DNA from: Acidobacteriota bacterium
Lineage (GTDB): Bacteria > Acidobacteriota > Thermoanaerobaculia > Gp7-AA8
Direction of reading: 5' to 3'
NCBI GenBank assembly: GCA_003223645.1
Contig: QHVT01000016.1
Span: 1 to 64,000 of the forward strand
Length of the DNA stretch: 64,000 nucleotides
Part shown: piece by piece, positions 18,939 to 28,567 of the stretch
Numbering within the stretch: position 1 is the first letter of the stretch
Layout of the letters: the number at the start of each line of letters is the position of its first letter
The notes under the pieces: generated by a model
Databases searched by the model: none
What the model was told of the DNA's origin: nothing
What the model saw: only the letters and a program-made list of their open reading frames with translations
Made by a program: the position numbers and the translations under genes

Positions 18939-20672
18939 GTGTCTTCTGCGAGTGTGAAACCCGCGTTGGCACTCGCGCTCCTCCTTCTCGTCGCAACCCC
19001 GGTGCGCGCCGGCTCGGGCCTCGACCTGGTCATGCTCGTCGACCGGTCGACGAGCATGGCTCGGAATCCGCGGCTCGCGTCGCTGCTATTGCGGATGACA
19101 CTCGATCTCGTGGCGCAGAACGCGCGGGCGAATCGCGTCGATCACCAGCTGGCGGTGGTCACATTTGGCGCGGCGCCGCGTATCGATCTGCCGTTCACTT
19201 CGATTCGCGCCGAAGAGCTGCCGCGCCTGCGCCGGTTCGCGGATGGCCTGCCGGCGGAAGATCGCGGGGACACGGACGTCCTCGCGGCATTCATGGCCAC
19301 GGAGAAACTCTTTCGCGAGTTGCCGGCCGATCCGTCGCGGCGTCGCGCGGTCGTTTTGTTGACGGATGGCGTGCCGTACGTGCGCGGCGTGGCGATGCCG
19401 GCGTATCGTGCCGCGCTGCAGCGCCTCGTGCACGAGCAGTTCTCTCGCGCGAACATCAGCATCGAGGTCCTACTCCTGGCGTCGGGACGCGAAGCCGCGG
19501 ACCGCCCGCTCTTGCGGGACATCGCGGGCAATGTCGAAGTGGTGAGCCGTGAGCCCGACCTGCTGCTCGCCCGCGCGCATGGCGTGCTCGCGCAGCTCGC
19601 CGGCACGCGCACGGTCGCGAGCGCGCCGGCAAAAGGGGAGGCTGCGATCGACACGCTCGTCGTTGCTCCCTATCTCGACCTCATCGTGCTCGACGTCTTT
19701 CGCGGATCGCCTGACGCCGAAGTCGCGATCTTTCCGCCGGGAAAGACGACGCCGGTCCGCGGCGGAGTCGACGGCGCGGAGTCGTTTGCGCTGGGTGATG
19801 TCATGGCCACGCTCGTCGTTCCGCATCCTTCGCCGGGCCAGTGGCTGATCCGGAAATCGAGCGCCGGCGCGCGCGTGCGTATTCTTTCCCAGCAGTTCTT
19901 TCCGCGGGGATTGCTCGTGCGTCCTCCGGCGGCCGATGCGCTCCGCCAGTACGACCGCGTGGCGATCGCCTATCGTGTGATCGACGGCAGCGGATTGCCG
20001 CTCGCGGAGCTACGGGATTATCAACTGTCGCTCGAGGTCACGCTCGTGAAGCCGAACGGCGTCTCGACCGTGGTACCGATGACGGGCGACGCCGGCAGCA
20101 AGTCGGTGTTTCGCAGCATGCAGGAAGCGGAGTGTGAGCTGGCCGGCCACTACTGGACGGACGTGCGAATCACCACCGTTGATGACGACGGGCGGCGGCT
20201 CGATGTTTTCCGCGACCGCTGGTCGGGGTTCTCGGTCGTGCCGGCGTCGCGCGTCGACTGCCGCGTCAGCGCGTCGGGAACGACGGCGTGGCTGCCGATG
20301 ACGACGCGCATCGAATGCGTCGAGGCGGGAGACCGCCCGATCGAGATGAGCGCGCTCGCGAACGGCTCGCCGGCCGATCTCTTTCACGCCGTGCTCACGC
20401 GCGAAGGCCGCAGCACCGTGGCCATGCTCCAGCTTCGCTACGATGGCGCCGGCGCGTTCGCCGGCTCGTTGCGCGGCGCGGACCGCGACGGCGCGTATCA
20501 ATTGCGGCTGGCCATCGACCGTGCGCGCCTGCGCGGCCCCTACAACATCCGCTTCGTTCCGCCGCAGCTCTCGTTCGTGCGCCGCACGCGCATCGAGTGC
20601 ATTGCCGCGGCGCTGCTCGCATGCGCGATCGCTGCCGCGATGGTTTTTCGGAGGCGCGCAACCAAATCCTGA
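18939..20672 (+). CDS. Secreted/membrane von Willebrand factor A (VWA) domain protein
   Basis: GTG start; signal peptide; LDLVMLVDRSTSM (MIDAS DxSxS); C-terminal TM ECIAAALLACAIAAAMVFRRR. Confidence 0.88.
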   Translation: MSSASVKPALALALLLLVATPVRAGSGLDLVMLVDRSTSMARNPRLASLLLRMTLDLVAQNARANRVDHQLAVVTFGAAPRIDLPFTSIRAEELPRLRRFADGLPAEDRGDTDVLAAFMATEKLFRELPADPSRRRAVVLLTDGVPYVRGVAMPAYRAALQRLVHEQFSRANISIEVLLLASGREAADRPLLRDIAGNVEVVSREPDLLLARAHGVLAQLAGTRTVASAPAKGEAAIDTLVVAPYLDLIVLDVFRGSPDAEVAIFPPGKTTPVRGGVDGAESFALGDVMATLVVPHPSPGQWLIRKSSAGARVRILSQQFFPRGLLVRPPAADALRQYDRVAIAYRVIDGSGLPLAELRDYQLSLEVTLVKPNGVSTVVPMTGDAGSKSVFRSMQEAECELAGHYWTDVRITTVDDDGRRLDVFRDRWSGFSVVPASRVDCRVSASGTTAWLPMTTRIECVEAGDRPIEMSALANGSPADLFHAVLTREGRSTVAMLQLRYDGAGAFAGSLRGADRDGAYQLRLAIDRARLRGPYNIRFVPPQLSFVRRTRIECIAAALLACAIAAAMVFRRRATKS

Positions 20673-20709
20673 CGGCAGTGTCTTTTTCGTCATTGACGAG
20701 CGATACGCC

Positions 20710-22353
20710 GTGAGACAGATCGGGCCTTACCAGATTGAAGGAGTGATCGGCGCAGGAGGGATGGGCGTCGTCTACAAAGGCCGTCACGTCACCCTCGGCC
20801 GCCTCGCGGCCATCAAGACGCTCCTTCCGGATAAAGCGGGCGACGCCGCGCTCCGTGCGCGGTTCATCGCCGAAGGGAAGGCGCAGGCGCTCCTCGAGCA
20901 CGACGGCATCGTCAAGGTCTATGACGCCTTCACCGACGGCGGCGAGCTGTTCATCGCCATGGAGTATGTCGAGGGCGAGACGCTCGCGAAGACGCTGGAG
21001 AAACTCCCTCACCACCGGATGCCGCTCGAGGAAGTGCTGGAGATCTCCACGCAATTCCTCACCGCACTCCACTACGTCCACGGCCAGAAAATCATCCACC
21101 GCGACATCAAGCCGTTGAACGTGATGCTCTGTCACGGGCGCGTGAAGCTGATGGACTGGGGCCTGGCCATCGTCGACGGCGCTCCGCGTTTCACGGTCAC
21201 GAATCGCGTTCCCGGCACGCTGCCCTACATGTCCCCGGAGCAGATCGAAGGCAAGCCGCTCGATGCACGCACCGACATTTACAGCTGGGGCGTCGTGCTG
21301 CATCAGATGCTGGCGGGTGCGCTTCCTTTCGCAGAACAGGGCATTTACGCGCGATGGCTCGGCCCGCCCGAGCTGCGCGAATTCGTCCCCGATTTGCCGG
21401 CCGGCGTGAGCGACGCCGTGAAAATGGCGTTGCAGGCGGATCCCGCGAAGCGATTCGCGTCCGCCGTCGAGCTCCGCGATGCGTTGCGTGAAGGAGCGCT
21501 GGGATTTCTCGATGTTCTGCCGCACGATTCCGACGCAACGGTGCCGTACACCGTGCCGGATGCGATCGTCGAGACGCAGCCACCGGTTTCGCAGGATCCA
21601 TCGATCTCGCGGCGCTGGGTTTGGATCGCGATCGCAGCGTGTCTCGTGGCGATGGTCTACGTGACGGTGAGTCTCTGGAACCGTCAACCCGCATTCGATT
21701 TCAGGCCGCCGCAACAACGAGGTTCATCGTCGAACGGAACGGATCGCATCGTCATCGATTTCGCGGCTCCGCTCCCTGCTGTTCTGAAAAGCCGGAAACA
21801 ACCACAGGAGGCGCCGAAGCAGCAGCCGCCGGTCGTCGACGACAGAGCCGCGACGCAACGCGCCGCGGATGATGCGACGCGGATCGAGATCGAGCAGCTG
21901 CGCGCAAGAATCGCGCTCGCCCTCAAACGCGCGGACGCGGACGTACGGAACAACAGCTTTGCGTCCGCGCGCGAACAGGTCGCGCAAGCCGAGCGGTGGG
22001 AGCAACAGTCCGCCGGCCTTTGGCAGGAGCGCGACGCGATCGAGCGAATGCGCGGCCGCATCAATGAGGCCGAGGAACTGGAGCGCGTCCACCGGCAGCA
22101 GGAAGCGATGTGGAGCTCGCGGATCGCGGATGTCGAGAGCGACCTGCGCAAAGAGCGCTGGCCGGAAGCGGAGCGGTTCGCAAAAAACATCATCGACAGC
22201 GCCGACGCGCCCGAGCCGGTGCGTGCCCGTGCCTCCGAGCTGCTGCAGCAGGCGAAGGACGGCCGCGCCGCGATCTTCAAAGAAACAGAGGTCGGGAACA
22301 CTCAAAACACGATCGTCCGGAAACCCCCGTCACCGCCGAGGAAAAACCGTTGA
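20710..22353 (+). CDS. Hanks-type Ser/Thr protein kinase with TM and C-terminal coiled coil
   Basis: IGPYQIEGVIGAGGMGVVYKG, AAIKTLL, IIHRDIKPLNVML, LMDWGLAI, YMSPEQ; TM VWIAIAACLVAMVYVTVSLW. Confidence 0.95.
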   Translation: MRQIGPYQIEGVIGAGGMGVVYKGRHVTLGRLAAIKTLLPDKAGDAALRARFIAEGKAQALLEHDGIVKVYDAFTDGGELFIAMEYVEGETLAKTLEKLPHHRMPLEEVLEISTQFLTALHYVHGQKIIHRDIKPLNVMLCHGRVKLMDWGLAIVDGAPRFTVTNRVPGTLPYMSPEQIEGKPLDARTDIYSWGVVLHQMLAGALPFAEQGIYARWLGPPELREFVPDLPAGVSDAVKMALQADPAKRFASAVELRDALREGALGFLDVLPHDSDATVPYTVPDAIVETQPPVSQDPSISRRWVWIAIAACLVAMVYVTVSLWNRQPAFDFRPPQQRGSSSNGTDRIVIDFAAPLPAVLKSRKQPQEAPKQQPPVVDDRAATQRAADDATRIEIEQLRARIALALKRADADVRNNSFASAREQVAQAERWEQQSAGLWQERDAIERMRGRINEAEELERVHRQQEAMWSSRIADVESDLRKERWPEAERFAKNIIDSADAPEPVRARASELLQQAKDGRAAIFKETEVGNTQNTIVRKPPSPPRKNR

Positions 22354-22363
22354 GAGGTAGCGC

Positions 22364-23092
22364 ATGAAACGCATCACCGTCATTTTTCTGATCGCCACGA
22401 TGCTGCTGTCTGCCTGTGTCACGACCGCACCGTCGTCAAAAGCGAATACGCCTCCCAGACCGAACAACATCAAGGAGTGGATGGCGCTCCAGAGCCGGGC
22501 GAAAAAGAAGGCACTCATCGGGGCGCTGATCGGAGCGGTCGCCGGCGGCTTGAGTGCCGGCATTGCAGGCGGCAACACCGACGACATCCTCAAGAACGCG
22601 CTCGCGGGCGCGGTGGTCGGCGCGATCGCCGGGTTCGCGATCGGCAAACGGGAGGATACGATCTTCGCCGGCCGCGATCTCGCAATCCGGCAGGCGGGCT
22701 ACGACCGCTCGCAGGGCTACATCGCGCGCGTCGAAGCGGTGACGTTCGATCCGCCGCAACCGAAGCCCGGCGAGACGGCGACGCTCTACGTCCGCTATCT
22801 CGTGCTCGGTCCCGATCCGAACGAGACGATCAAAGTGAAGATGTTCCGGGGCCTGAAATACGGCGACGACTATGTCTTCGGCGCCGGTCCGAATGAGTTC
22901 AAAGTGCCACAGGGCGGGGGTGTGGTGGAGTCGAAGCTCGATCTGGTGCTGCCGAAGAAAGCTCCGGAGGGCACGTATGCCGCCGAAGCGCTGCTCGAAG
23001 ACTCGCAGGGACGATTCCCGCAGACCCTCGGCAAGGGTGTGCTCTACATCCTCGCGCGCGCCGGAAGCCGCGGAGTGAAAACGGCGGCGTGA
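22364..23092 (+). CDS. Lipoprotein with glycine-zipper segment
   Basis: Lipobox MLLSACV; GALIGAVAGGLSAGIAGGNTDDILKNALAGAVVGAIAGFAIG. Confidence 0.8.
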   Translation: MKRITVIFLIATMLLSACVTTAPSSKANTPPRPNNIKEWMALQSRAKKKALIGALIGAVAGGLSAGIAGGNTDDILKNALAGAVVGAIAGFAIGKREDTIFAGRDLAIRQAGYDRSQGYIARVEAVTFDPPQPKPGETATLYVRYLVLGPDPNETIKVKMFRGLKYGDDYVFGAGPNEFKVPQGGGVVESKLDLVLPKKAPEGTYAAEALLEDSQGRFPQTLGKGVLYILARAGSRGVKTAA

Positions 23093-24252
23093 TGAGTCTG
23101 TCCCGCGACTCGATCCTCGCTCTGCAGCGTCATTTTCTCGGCGCGCTCAGCGAGCCTGCGCGCACGTGGCTCGAGCCCATGGCCGCCGCCCGCGTGGCGT
23201 TTGCCGGCGATGCCATTCGCATCGACGGCGAAGGATGTCTGGTCGACTTCGGCACCGTCGAATCGCCCGGTGAGGACCACCGGCTGCTGCGGGTCTCCGA
23301 GCGAGGCGCGCGCATCAGCGAACAACCGCCGTGGCTCACGGTGCGCTGGATCGATGACTCGACGCTCGCGCTCATTGCGATTCACGACACCGAGCGAGAC
23401 TTCTGCGATCCGCTTCGCTTGTCCTTCAGCGATGGCCGCAGCCAGGCGCTCCGCGTGCGCATGAGCGCCCGGCGCACGCATCCGATCGCGGAGCTCAATT
23501 TCAACGGCTGGCCGGCGCCGCATCCATTCGACTTCGGCGCGAACGAGCATCCATACGTTCTTTCGGTCGGCAATCGCAGCGGCGTCCCGCTCGTCGTCAG
23601 CTTTGCCGATCTTCCGGAATGGCTGCGGTTCGAGATCGACGACCGCTGGCGCGACGGACCGCTGCCGGGCCGGTTCTTCCGGCGCAGTGCGCCGTTCAGC
23701 GTACGCATCCGTCCGCGTCCGCGCTTCTTCGGGCGGCGAAACGGCTCGATCCATCTCCAGACGAACGATCCGAGGGCGGACATGCAATCGATCGAGCTCG
23801 CGTTCGCCGCGTGCGTCGAGCCCGCGAAGCCGTGTGTCATCTCATTTGCGCCGCAGGCAAATCGCCTGCGCGCGGATCAGAGCATGACCGTGTCGGCGCG
23901 TCTCGAAAACTGGAGTCGCTCGCCGGCTCGCGTCCACGCGCACGTCGTGCCGGCCGCCCTTCGCGTGCTGGAGTGGCCGGTCGTTCCGGCGGCGCGCGAC
24001 GGACAGCCCGGCGCGGCGATGTTGCCGATCCGCATCCTGCCGGCGCAGCTCGCGCCGGGCGCGCACGCGCTGTCAGTCTCCATCCGCGTTCTCGACGGCG
24101 AGCCCGCGGTGGTCGACGTGCCGATGCGCGTCGAAGTGACGCCCGCGCTGCCGCGTCGGACGGGCGTCAGCCGTTCCGAAATGGTCGCCGCGCTCCTCAC
24201 GCTGCTGCTCTTCGCGCTCCTCTTCGCCGTCGTCGTGCGAGGTCTCTCATGA
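23092..24252 (+). CDS. Hypothetical beta-rich protein with C-terminal TM anchor
   Basis: ATGA overlaps with both neighbours; two Ig-like segments; terminal VAALLTLLLFALLFAVVVRGLS. Confidence 0.75.
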   Translation: MSLSRDSILALQRHFLGALSEPARTWLEPMAAARVAFAGDAIRIDGEGCLVDFGTVESPGEDHRLLRVSERGARISEQPPWLTVRWIDDSTLALIAIHDTERDFCDPLRLSFSDGRSQALRVRMSARRTHPIAELNFNGWPAPHPFDFGANEHPYVLSVGNRSGVPLVVSFADLPEWLRFEIDDRWRDGPLPGRFFRRSAPFSVRIRPRPRFFGRRNGSIHLQTNDPRADMQSIELAFAACVEPAKPCVISFAPQANRLRADQSMTVSARLENWSRSPARVHAHVVPAALRVLEWPVVPAARDGQPGAAMLPIRILPAQLAPGAHALSVSIRVLDGEPAVVDVPMRVEVTPALPRRTGVSRSEMVAALLTLLLFALLFAVVVRGLS

Positions 24253-27119
24253 ATCGAGCCGCCGCGCTCGCGGAGTGCCGTTTCTGCCGTCAGTGGGAAG
24301 TTGCTTCGGACGACCTCTACTGCAGCTTCTGCGGATCGCTGTTGCTGCCGCTCGAGATTCTGTTCGAAGCGAAACCGCTGATCACGACGATCTCTCCCAC
24401 GCGCGAAATTACTTTGCGCAATGACAGCTCGCGGCCGATGCAGCTCTCCCTTCGCGCGCGCAGCGGCGGCGCGCTCGCCGCCGGCGTGACGTTCGATCCC
24501 GGAACGGATCTGGAGGTCGCGGCGAAGAGCGAAGTGCTCGTCCACGCGACCGCGGACGCGGCGAAATTGCCGCCGGGGGTTGACGGACTCGTCGAGTACG
24601 TCTGCGTCGTCGACCGCGACGAGCGCAAGCAGCGAACGTTCACGCTCGAAGTGCGCTCCGGACCGTCGCCGAAACTGCTCACGCCTCGCCTCGACTTCGA
24701 CGAGGTCGCGGAAGGGACGGCCGTTGAGCGGCTGCTCCGGCTCACGAACGCCGGCAACGTGCCGTTGGGGATCAAGAGCGTACGCGCGGAAGGATCGCCG
24801 CATCTGCGCGTCGAAGGCGATCACGCGAATCGCGCGATCAGAAAAGGCGAGACGCTGTCGATTCCCGTCATCTGGCAGAGCTCGTCCGAGACGCCCATGA
24901 CTCCCGCGGGCGAGCAGCCGGCCGGTGTTCGCATCACCTTTACGACGAACCGGCTCGACGAGTTGTTCGTGGCCGCGAGCGCGCGGATGTTCCGCTACCG
25001 GCTCGATGTCAAGCCGTCGTCGGTCCGCTTTACTCAGGCTCTGGCGAAGCACGAGTACGTCTCGCCCATCAAGTTCGAAAACAGCGGCACGGTCGATGTC
25101 GAGATCACATCGATCGAGCCCGATCAGCCATGGATTCACGTCATTGCGCGCGCGACGCGATTCACGCTGCTGTGCGCCGACTCCGTCGCTCGGCAGAAAG
25201 TGCTCTCGCCGACGACGCTTCGCGCGTTCGACTTCAAGATTGTCTGCCGTCCCGCCGACCTGACGCCCGGCAGGCATCGGGGCAACGTCACCATCCGTGC
25301 GCACCAACAGGAGCCGCTCGTGCTGCCGGTGGAGATCACCATCGTCAAGCCAAAGGAGTATCCCGACTACATCGGCATCGACTTCGGCACGACGAACTCC
25401 GTCGTCGCGGTGCTGAGCCAGAAGGACAAGAGCGGACTGGAGCTGGTGCAGGACGAGTCGTCGGGCAAAGATCTCATCCCCAGCGTGCTGGTCTTCGATG
25501 ATCCGGAGACGTACAAGATCGGCGCGGCGGCGCTGCACGAGGCCGACGCCGCGCCCGACCGGACGGTTCGCTCGATCAAGCGTGTGATGGGCTACGAGCG
25601 CGATCGCAATTTTTTCGACCGCCCGTATTCCGCCGCGCAACTGGCGTCGTTGATCATCCGGAAGCTCGTCCTGCTCGCGGAGCGAAAGCTGCAGGCCGAA
25701 TCGACGAACGGCACGCACTTCACCGTGCGCAAGGCCATCATCACCGTTCCCGCGAATTTTCACGACCTGCAAATCCGCGACGTGCTCGAGGCCTGCGACG
25801 CTGCCGGTCTGGACACTGAAGAAGAGCGCGCGCAGAAGGTCGCGGAGCGGCAGGGCGCGCAGATCGGTGAGGCCGTGAACGCCGGGATCATCCTCGACGA
25901 GCCCTCGGCCGCGGTCCTCTATTACATCGATCAGCTGCGGCACTCGCGCGGCGCCACGGAGATGGCCAAGGCCATTGGGCGCGAACAGGGGCTGAAGCTC
26001 CTCGTCTTCGATTATGGCGGCGGCACGCTCGACGTGGCCGTGGCCGGCGTGACGCAGGTGAACGGTGGCGGCACCGGCCTGCGAATCCTCGCCAACATGG
26101 GCGACAACGCGATCGGCGGCGATCAGATCGACGTGCTCGTGATGAGCGAGCTATTGCGCCGCTGCAAGCACGAGCTGCGGGACTTCGAGTTCGACACCTC
26201 GCTGATCACCGGCACGTTCCGCGACTTCCAGCGCCGCAGCGAGGCCGAAGGCTGGAACGGCCACGTCTGGCGGGAACTGATGGGCGTTCGCGCGCAGTGG
26301 AAGGATCTGGCCGAGAAAGCGAAGATTCAGATCAGCGGAAAATCCCAGCCGGCGATCGACGTGCGTCCCGATTTGATCGTGCGCCTCGCCGGCGGAGCGA
26401 TCGAGCGCGCCCCCCGGGGCGCCAGGATTCCGCCGCTCGCGTCGGAGCTGGTGAGCGAGCTGCTGCAGCCGGTGCTCGCGCGCAGCGAAGAGTTGATCAA
26501 ACAGGCGCTCGCGCTCGCGGAAGTCGGCGCGAACGACATCGACTACATCCTCCACACCGGCCGGCAGAGCCTTCTGCCGCACGTTCGCCAGCGCGTGCGC
26601 GCGCTCTTCCCGAATCTCGACGACAAACACGATCTTCTCGAGGAGCAACATCTGAAGATCTGCGTTGCCAAAGGGGCGGCGCTCTATGGCTCGATGCGCG
26701 ACCGGCTCGTCGCGCCCGAAGCGCGGATCGTCCTCCTCAGCGAAGGGCGGCGCCTGCCGCACAGCTACGGCGTCGAGAAATTCACCAACATGGTCGAGCC
26801 GGAGTTCGACGAAGTCATCGAGCGCGGCGCGAAGTATCCGGTCGAGCGGACGAAGCTCTATCCGGCGGACATGATTCCGGTGAGCGGCTATCTCAATCTC
26901 AACTTCTACCAGAACACCGGTGTCAGCAAGACCATCGTCGGCAACCGGCAGGTGAGCCGGATCGGCCAGATCTCGATCGACACCGCGCACGACGGCAACT
27001 CGGGCTGCCAGGTCACGTTCGCCGTCGGACCGAACCGCACGTTGCATGTTTCCGCGAACGGCAATCCCGTGACCATCGAGCCCGCGCGCCTGCACGAAGA
27101 AGAGAGCTGGATGGGATGA
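24249..27119 (+). CDS. Zinc-ribbon + Ig-like repeats + Hsp70 (DnaK-like) fusion lacking the C-terminal lid
   Basis: CRFCRQWEVASDDLYCSFCG; repeated beta modules; YIGIDFGTTNSVVAVL, AIITVPANFHDLQ, GIILDEPSAAVLYY, LLVFDYGGGTLDVAV, IDYILHTGRQSLLPHV; ends just after SBD-beta-like strands. Confidence 0.93.
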   Translation: MNRAAALAECRFCRQWEVASDDLYCSFCGSLLLPLEILFEAKPLITTISPTREITLRNDSSRPMQLSLRARSGGALAAGVTFDPGTDLEVAAKSEVLVHATADAAKLPPGVDGLVEYVCVVDRDERKQRTFTLEVRSGPSPKLLTPRLDFDEVAEGTAVERLLRLTNAGNVPLGIKSVRAEGSPHLRVEGDHANRAIRKGETLSIPVIWQSSSETPMTPAGEQPAGVRITFTTNRLDELFVAASARMFRYRLDVKPSSVRFTQALAKHEYVSPIKFENSGTVDVEITSIEPDQPWIHVIARATRFTLLCADSVARQKVLSPTTLRAFDFKIVCRPADLTPGRHRGNVTIRAHQQEPLVLPVEITIVKPKEYPDYIGIDFGTTNSVVAVLSQKDKSGLELVQDESSGKDLIPSVLVFDDPETYKIGAAALHEADAAPDRTVRSIKRVMGYERDRNFFDRPYSAAQLASLIIRKLVLLAERKLQAESTNGTHFTVRKAIITVPANFHDLQIRDVLEACDAAGLDTEEERAQKVAERQGAQIGEAVNAGIILDEPSAAVLYYIDQLRHSRGATEMAKAIGREQGLKLLVFDYGGGTLDVAVAGVTQVNGGGTGLRILANMGDNAIGGDQIDVLVMSELLRRCKHELRDFEFDTSLITGTFRDFQRRSEAEGWNGHVWRELMGVRAQWKDLAEKAKIQISGKSQPAIDVRPDLIVRLAGGAIERAPRGARIPPLASELVSELLQPVLARSEELIKQALALAEVGANDIDYILHTGRQSLLPHVRQRVRALFPNLDDKHDLLEEQHLKICVAKGAALYGSMRDRLVAPEARIVLLSEGRRLPHSYGVEKFTNMVEPEFDEVIERGAKYPVERTKLYPADMIPVSGYLNLNFYQNTGVSKTIVGNRQVSRIGQISIDTAHDGNSGCQVTFAVGPNRTLHVSANGNPVTIEPARLHEEESWMG

Positions 27120-28567
27120 GAGCGCAGCTGATCCTCGATTGCGGAGGCCGCGTGCTGTCAGCGCTGCTTGTGACGGCAGATGGACAACAAGTGCCGTGCA
27201 GCCAGGACATCCGATTCGTCGCGGCGCGCTATGTCTCTGCGGATCTGCTCTACGAGCCGCGTGTTGCCGAGGCCGAGGACTTCATCTGGGAAGACGCGCT
27301 CGAGACGGTAGCAAAGGCGACTGCGCGCGATTTCTTTCAGCGGGCGCGCCGCATCGGCCTCCGGCGGCCATGGGACGCGCAGGCTTCCGAGCGGGCCTTG
27401 CTGCTGGCGTCGCCGCTGGCGGTGCTCTCGTCCGCCGTTGCGTTGACCGACCGCGCCGCGCGCGCATCGCTGCCGCGCGTGGCCATGGCGCTCCTCGACG
27501 CCATGCTCGATCCGGCGTTTTCGTTTCTCGCCGAGCGGCAGATCGCGTTCGCCGAGATCGATCCGATCGTCATTCTCCCGGCGCAGGTGGGGCGGCACGC
27601 GCGGCTGGTGCTGCAGAAGCTCTTTCGCCGCCGTGGCTTTCGTCCTCCCGCAATCGTGAGCCGGGATCTCGCGGCCGCGGTGGCGCGGATCGATGAGCCG
27701 CCAGGCGAATGCCTCGTCCTCGATGCATCGGATGAGCATCTGCATCTCCATCGCGTGTCGATCGAGGGCGGCGAGAACGAGCGGCGGTTCCGCACGCTTG
27801 CTTCCACGACGTGGCCGGCGCTCGGCTGGAATCATTGGAGCGCGCGCATCGCCGAGGCACTGCACGTCACCGCCACGGCGGCCTTCGATCGCGCGTTGAT
27901 CTCGCTGCTCACCGGCTCGCCCGATTCGCTCAAGCCGAGACTGACCCATGGAGCGTTGCAAAGCGCGCTCGATGATGCGTGGGTCGCGGCGCAGCGGAAC
28001 GAGATCGCTGGCCGGTTGCGGGAAATCGATGTGAGCGGACTGCGCGTGCTTTTTGCCGGCGAGCTCTTCGCGCTCGACGCCGTCCGCGCGGTCTTCGGAG
28101 GAAACGGGGTGACCGGCACACCCGTTCTCGATCAAGCCGCCGGCGGCATTGCGGGGGCGTTGCGCTGGCTTCGCGCCGCGGAGGAGCGGCAGCTCGTCCT
28201 CGTGCCCGGCGGAGGGCTGCGCGTCAACAACTTCCATGGCGAAGCGATCGAGCTCGTCTCACCGGAACAGCTCCCCGCCGCCGGCGAAGCGTGTTTCGTC
28301 GAAACCGACTTGCGATTTGCCGGCGAGGCCGCGAAGTCGTTCGTGATGCATTTGCAGTGGGGCGCGGACCAGACGCCGGAAGGAAACGCGACGCTCTGCG
28401 CGATGCCGCTCGAGCTGCGCCGCGACTCGAATGATCTTCGGCTGAGCGTGCATCTTCGCCGCAGCCGGAGCGGCCGCCGGTTGCACGGAACCGTCGAAGC
28501 GCGCATGGCGCGCGGCGTCGTCGCGGCGCAGGCGCAGTTCGCCGAAGAGCTGGAGGTGAGGAGATGA
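27116..28567 (+). CDS. Degenerate Hsp70/actin-fold ATPase-like protein
   Basis: ATGA overlap; LILDCGGRVLSALLVT, CLVLDASDEHLHLHRVSI and LRVLFAGELFALDAVRAVFG at positions expected for phosphate/adenosine motifs of Hsp70, with key residues altered. Confidence 0.6.
   Translation: MRAQLILDCGGRVLSALLVTADGQQVPCSQDIRFVAARYVSADLLYEPRVAEAEDFIWEDALETVAKATARDFFQRARRIGLRRPWDAQASERALLLASPLAVLSSAVALTDRAARASLPRVAMALLDAMLDPAFSFLAERQIAFAEIDPIVILPAQVGRHARLVLQKLFRRRGFRPPAIVSRDLAAAVARIDEPPGECLVLDASDEHLHLHRVSIEGGENERRFRTLASTTWPALGWNHWSARIAEALHVTATAAFDRALISLLTGSPDSLKPRLTHGALQSALDDAWVAAQRNEIAGRLREIDVSGLRVLFAGELFALDAVRAVFGGNGVTGTPVLDQAAGGIAGALRWLRAAEERQLVLVPGGGLRVNNFHGEAIELVSPEQLPAAGEACFVETDLRFAGEAAKSFVMHLQWGADQTPEGNATLCAMPLELRRDSNDLRLSVHLRRSRSGRRLHGTVEARMARGVVAAQAQFAEELEVRR

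Noticed and set aside
23877-25943. 688-aa reverse ORF over the Hsp70 fusion
   Set aside because: Shadow of Hsp70 coding sequence.
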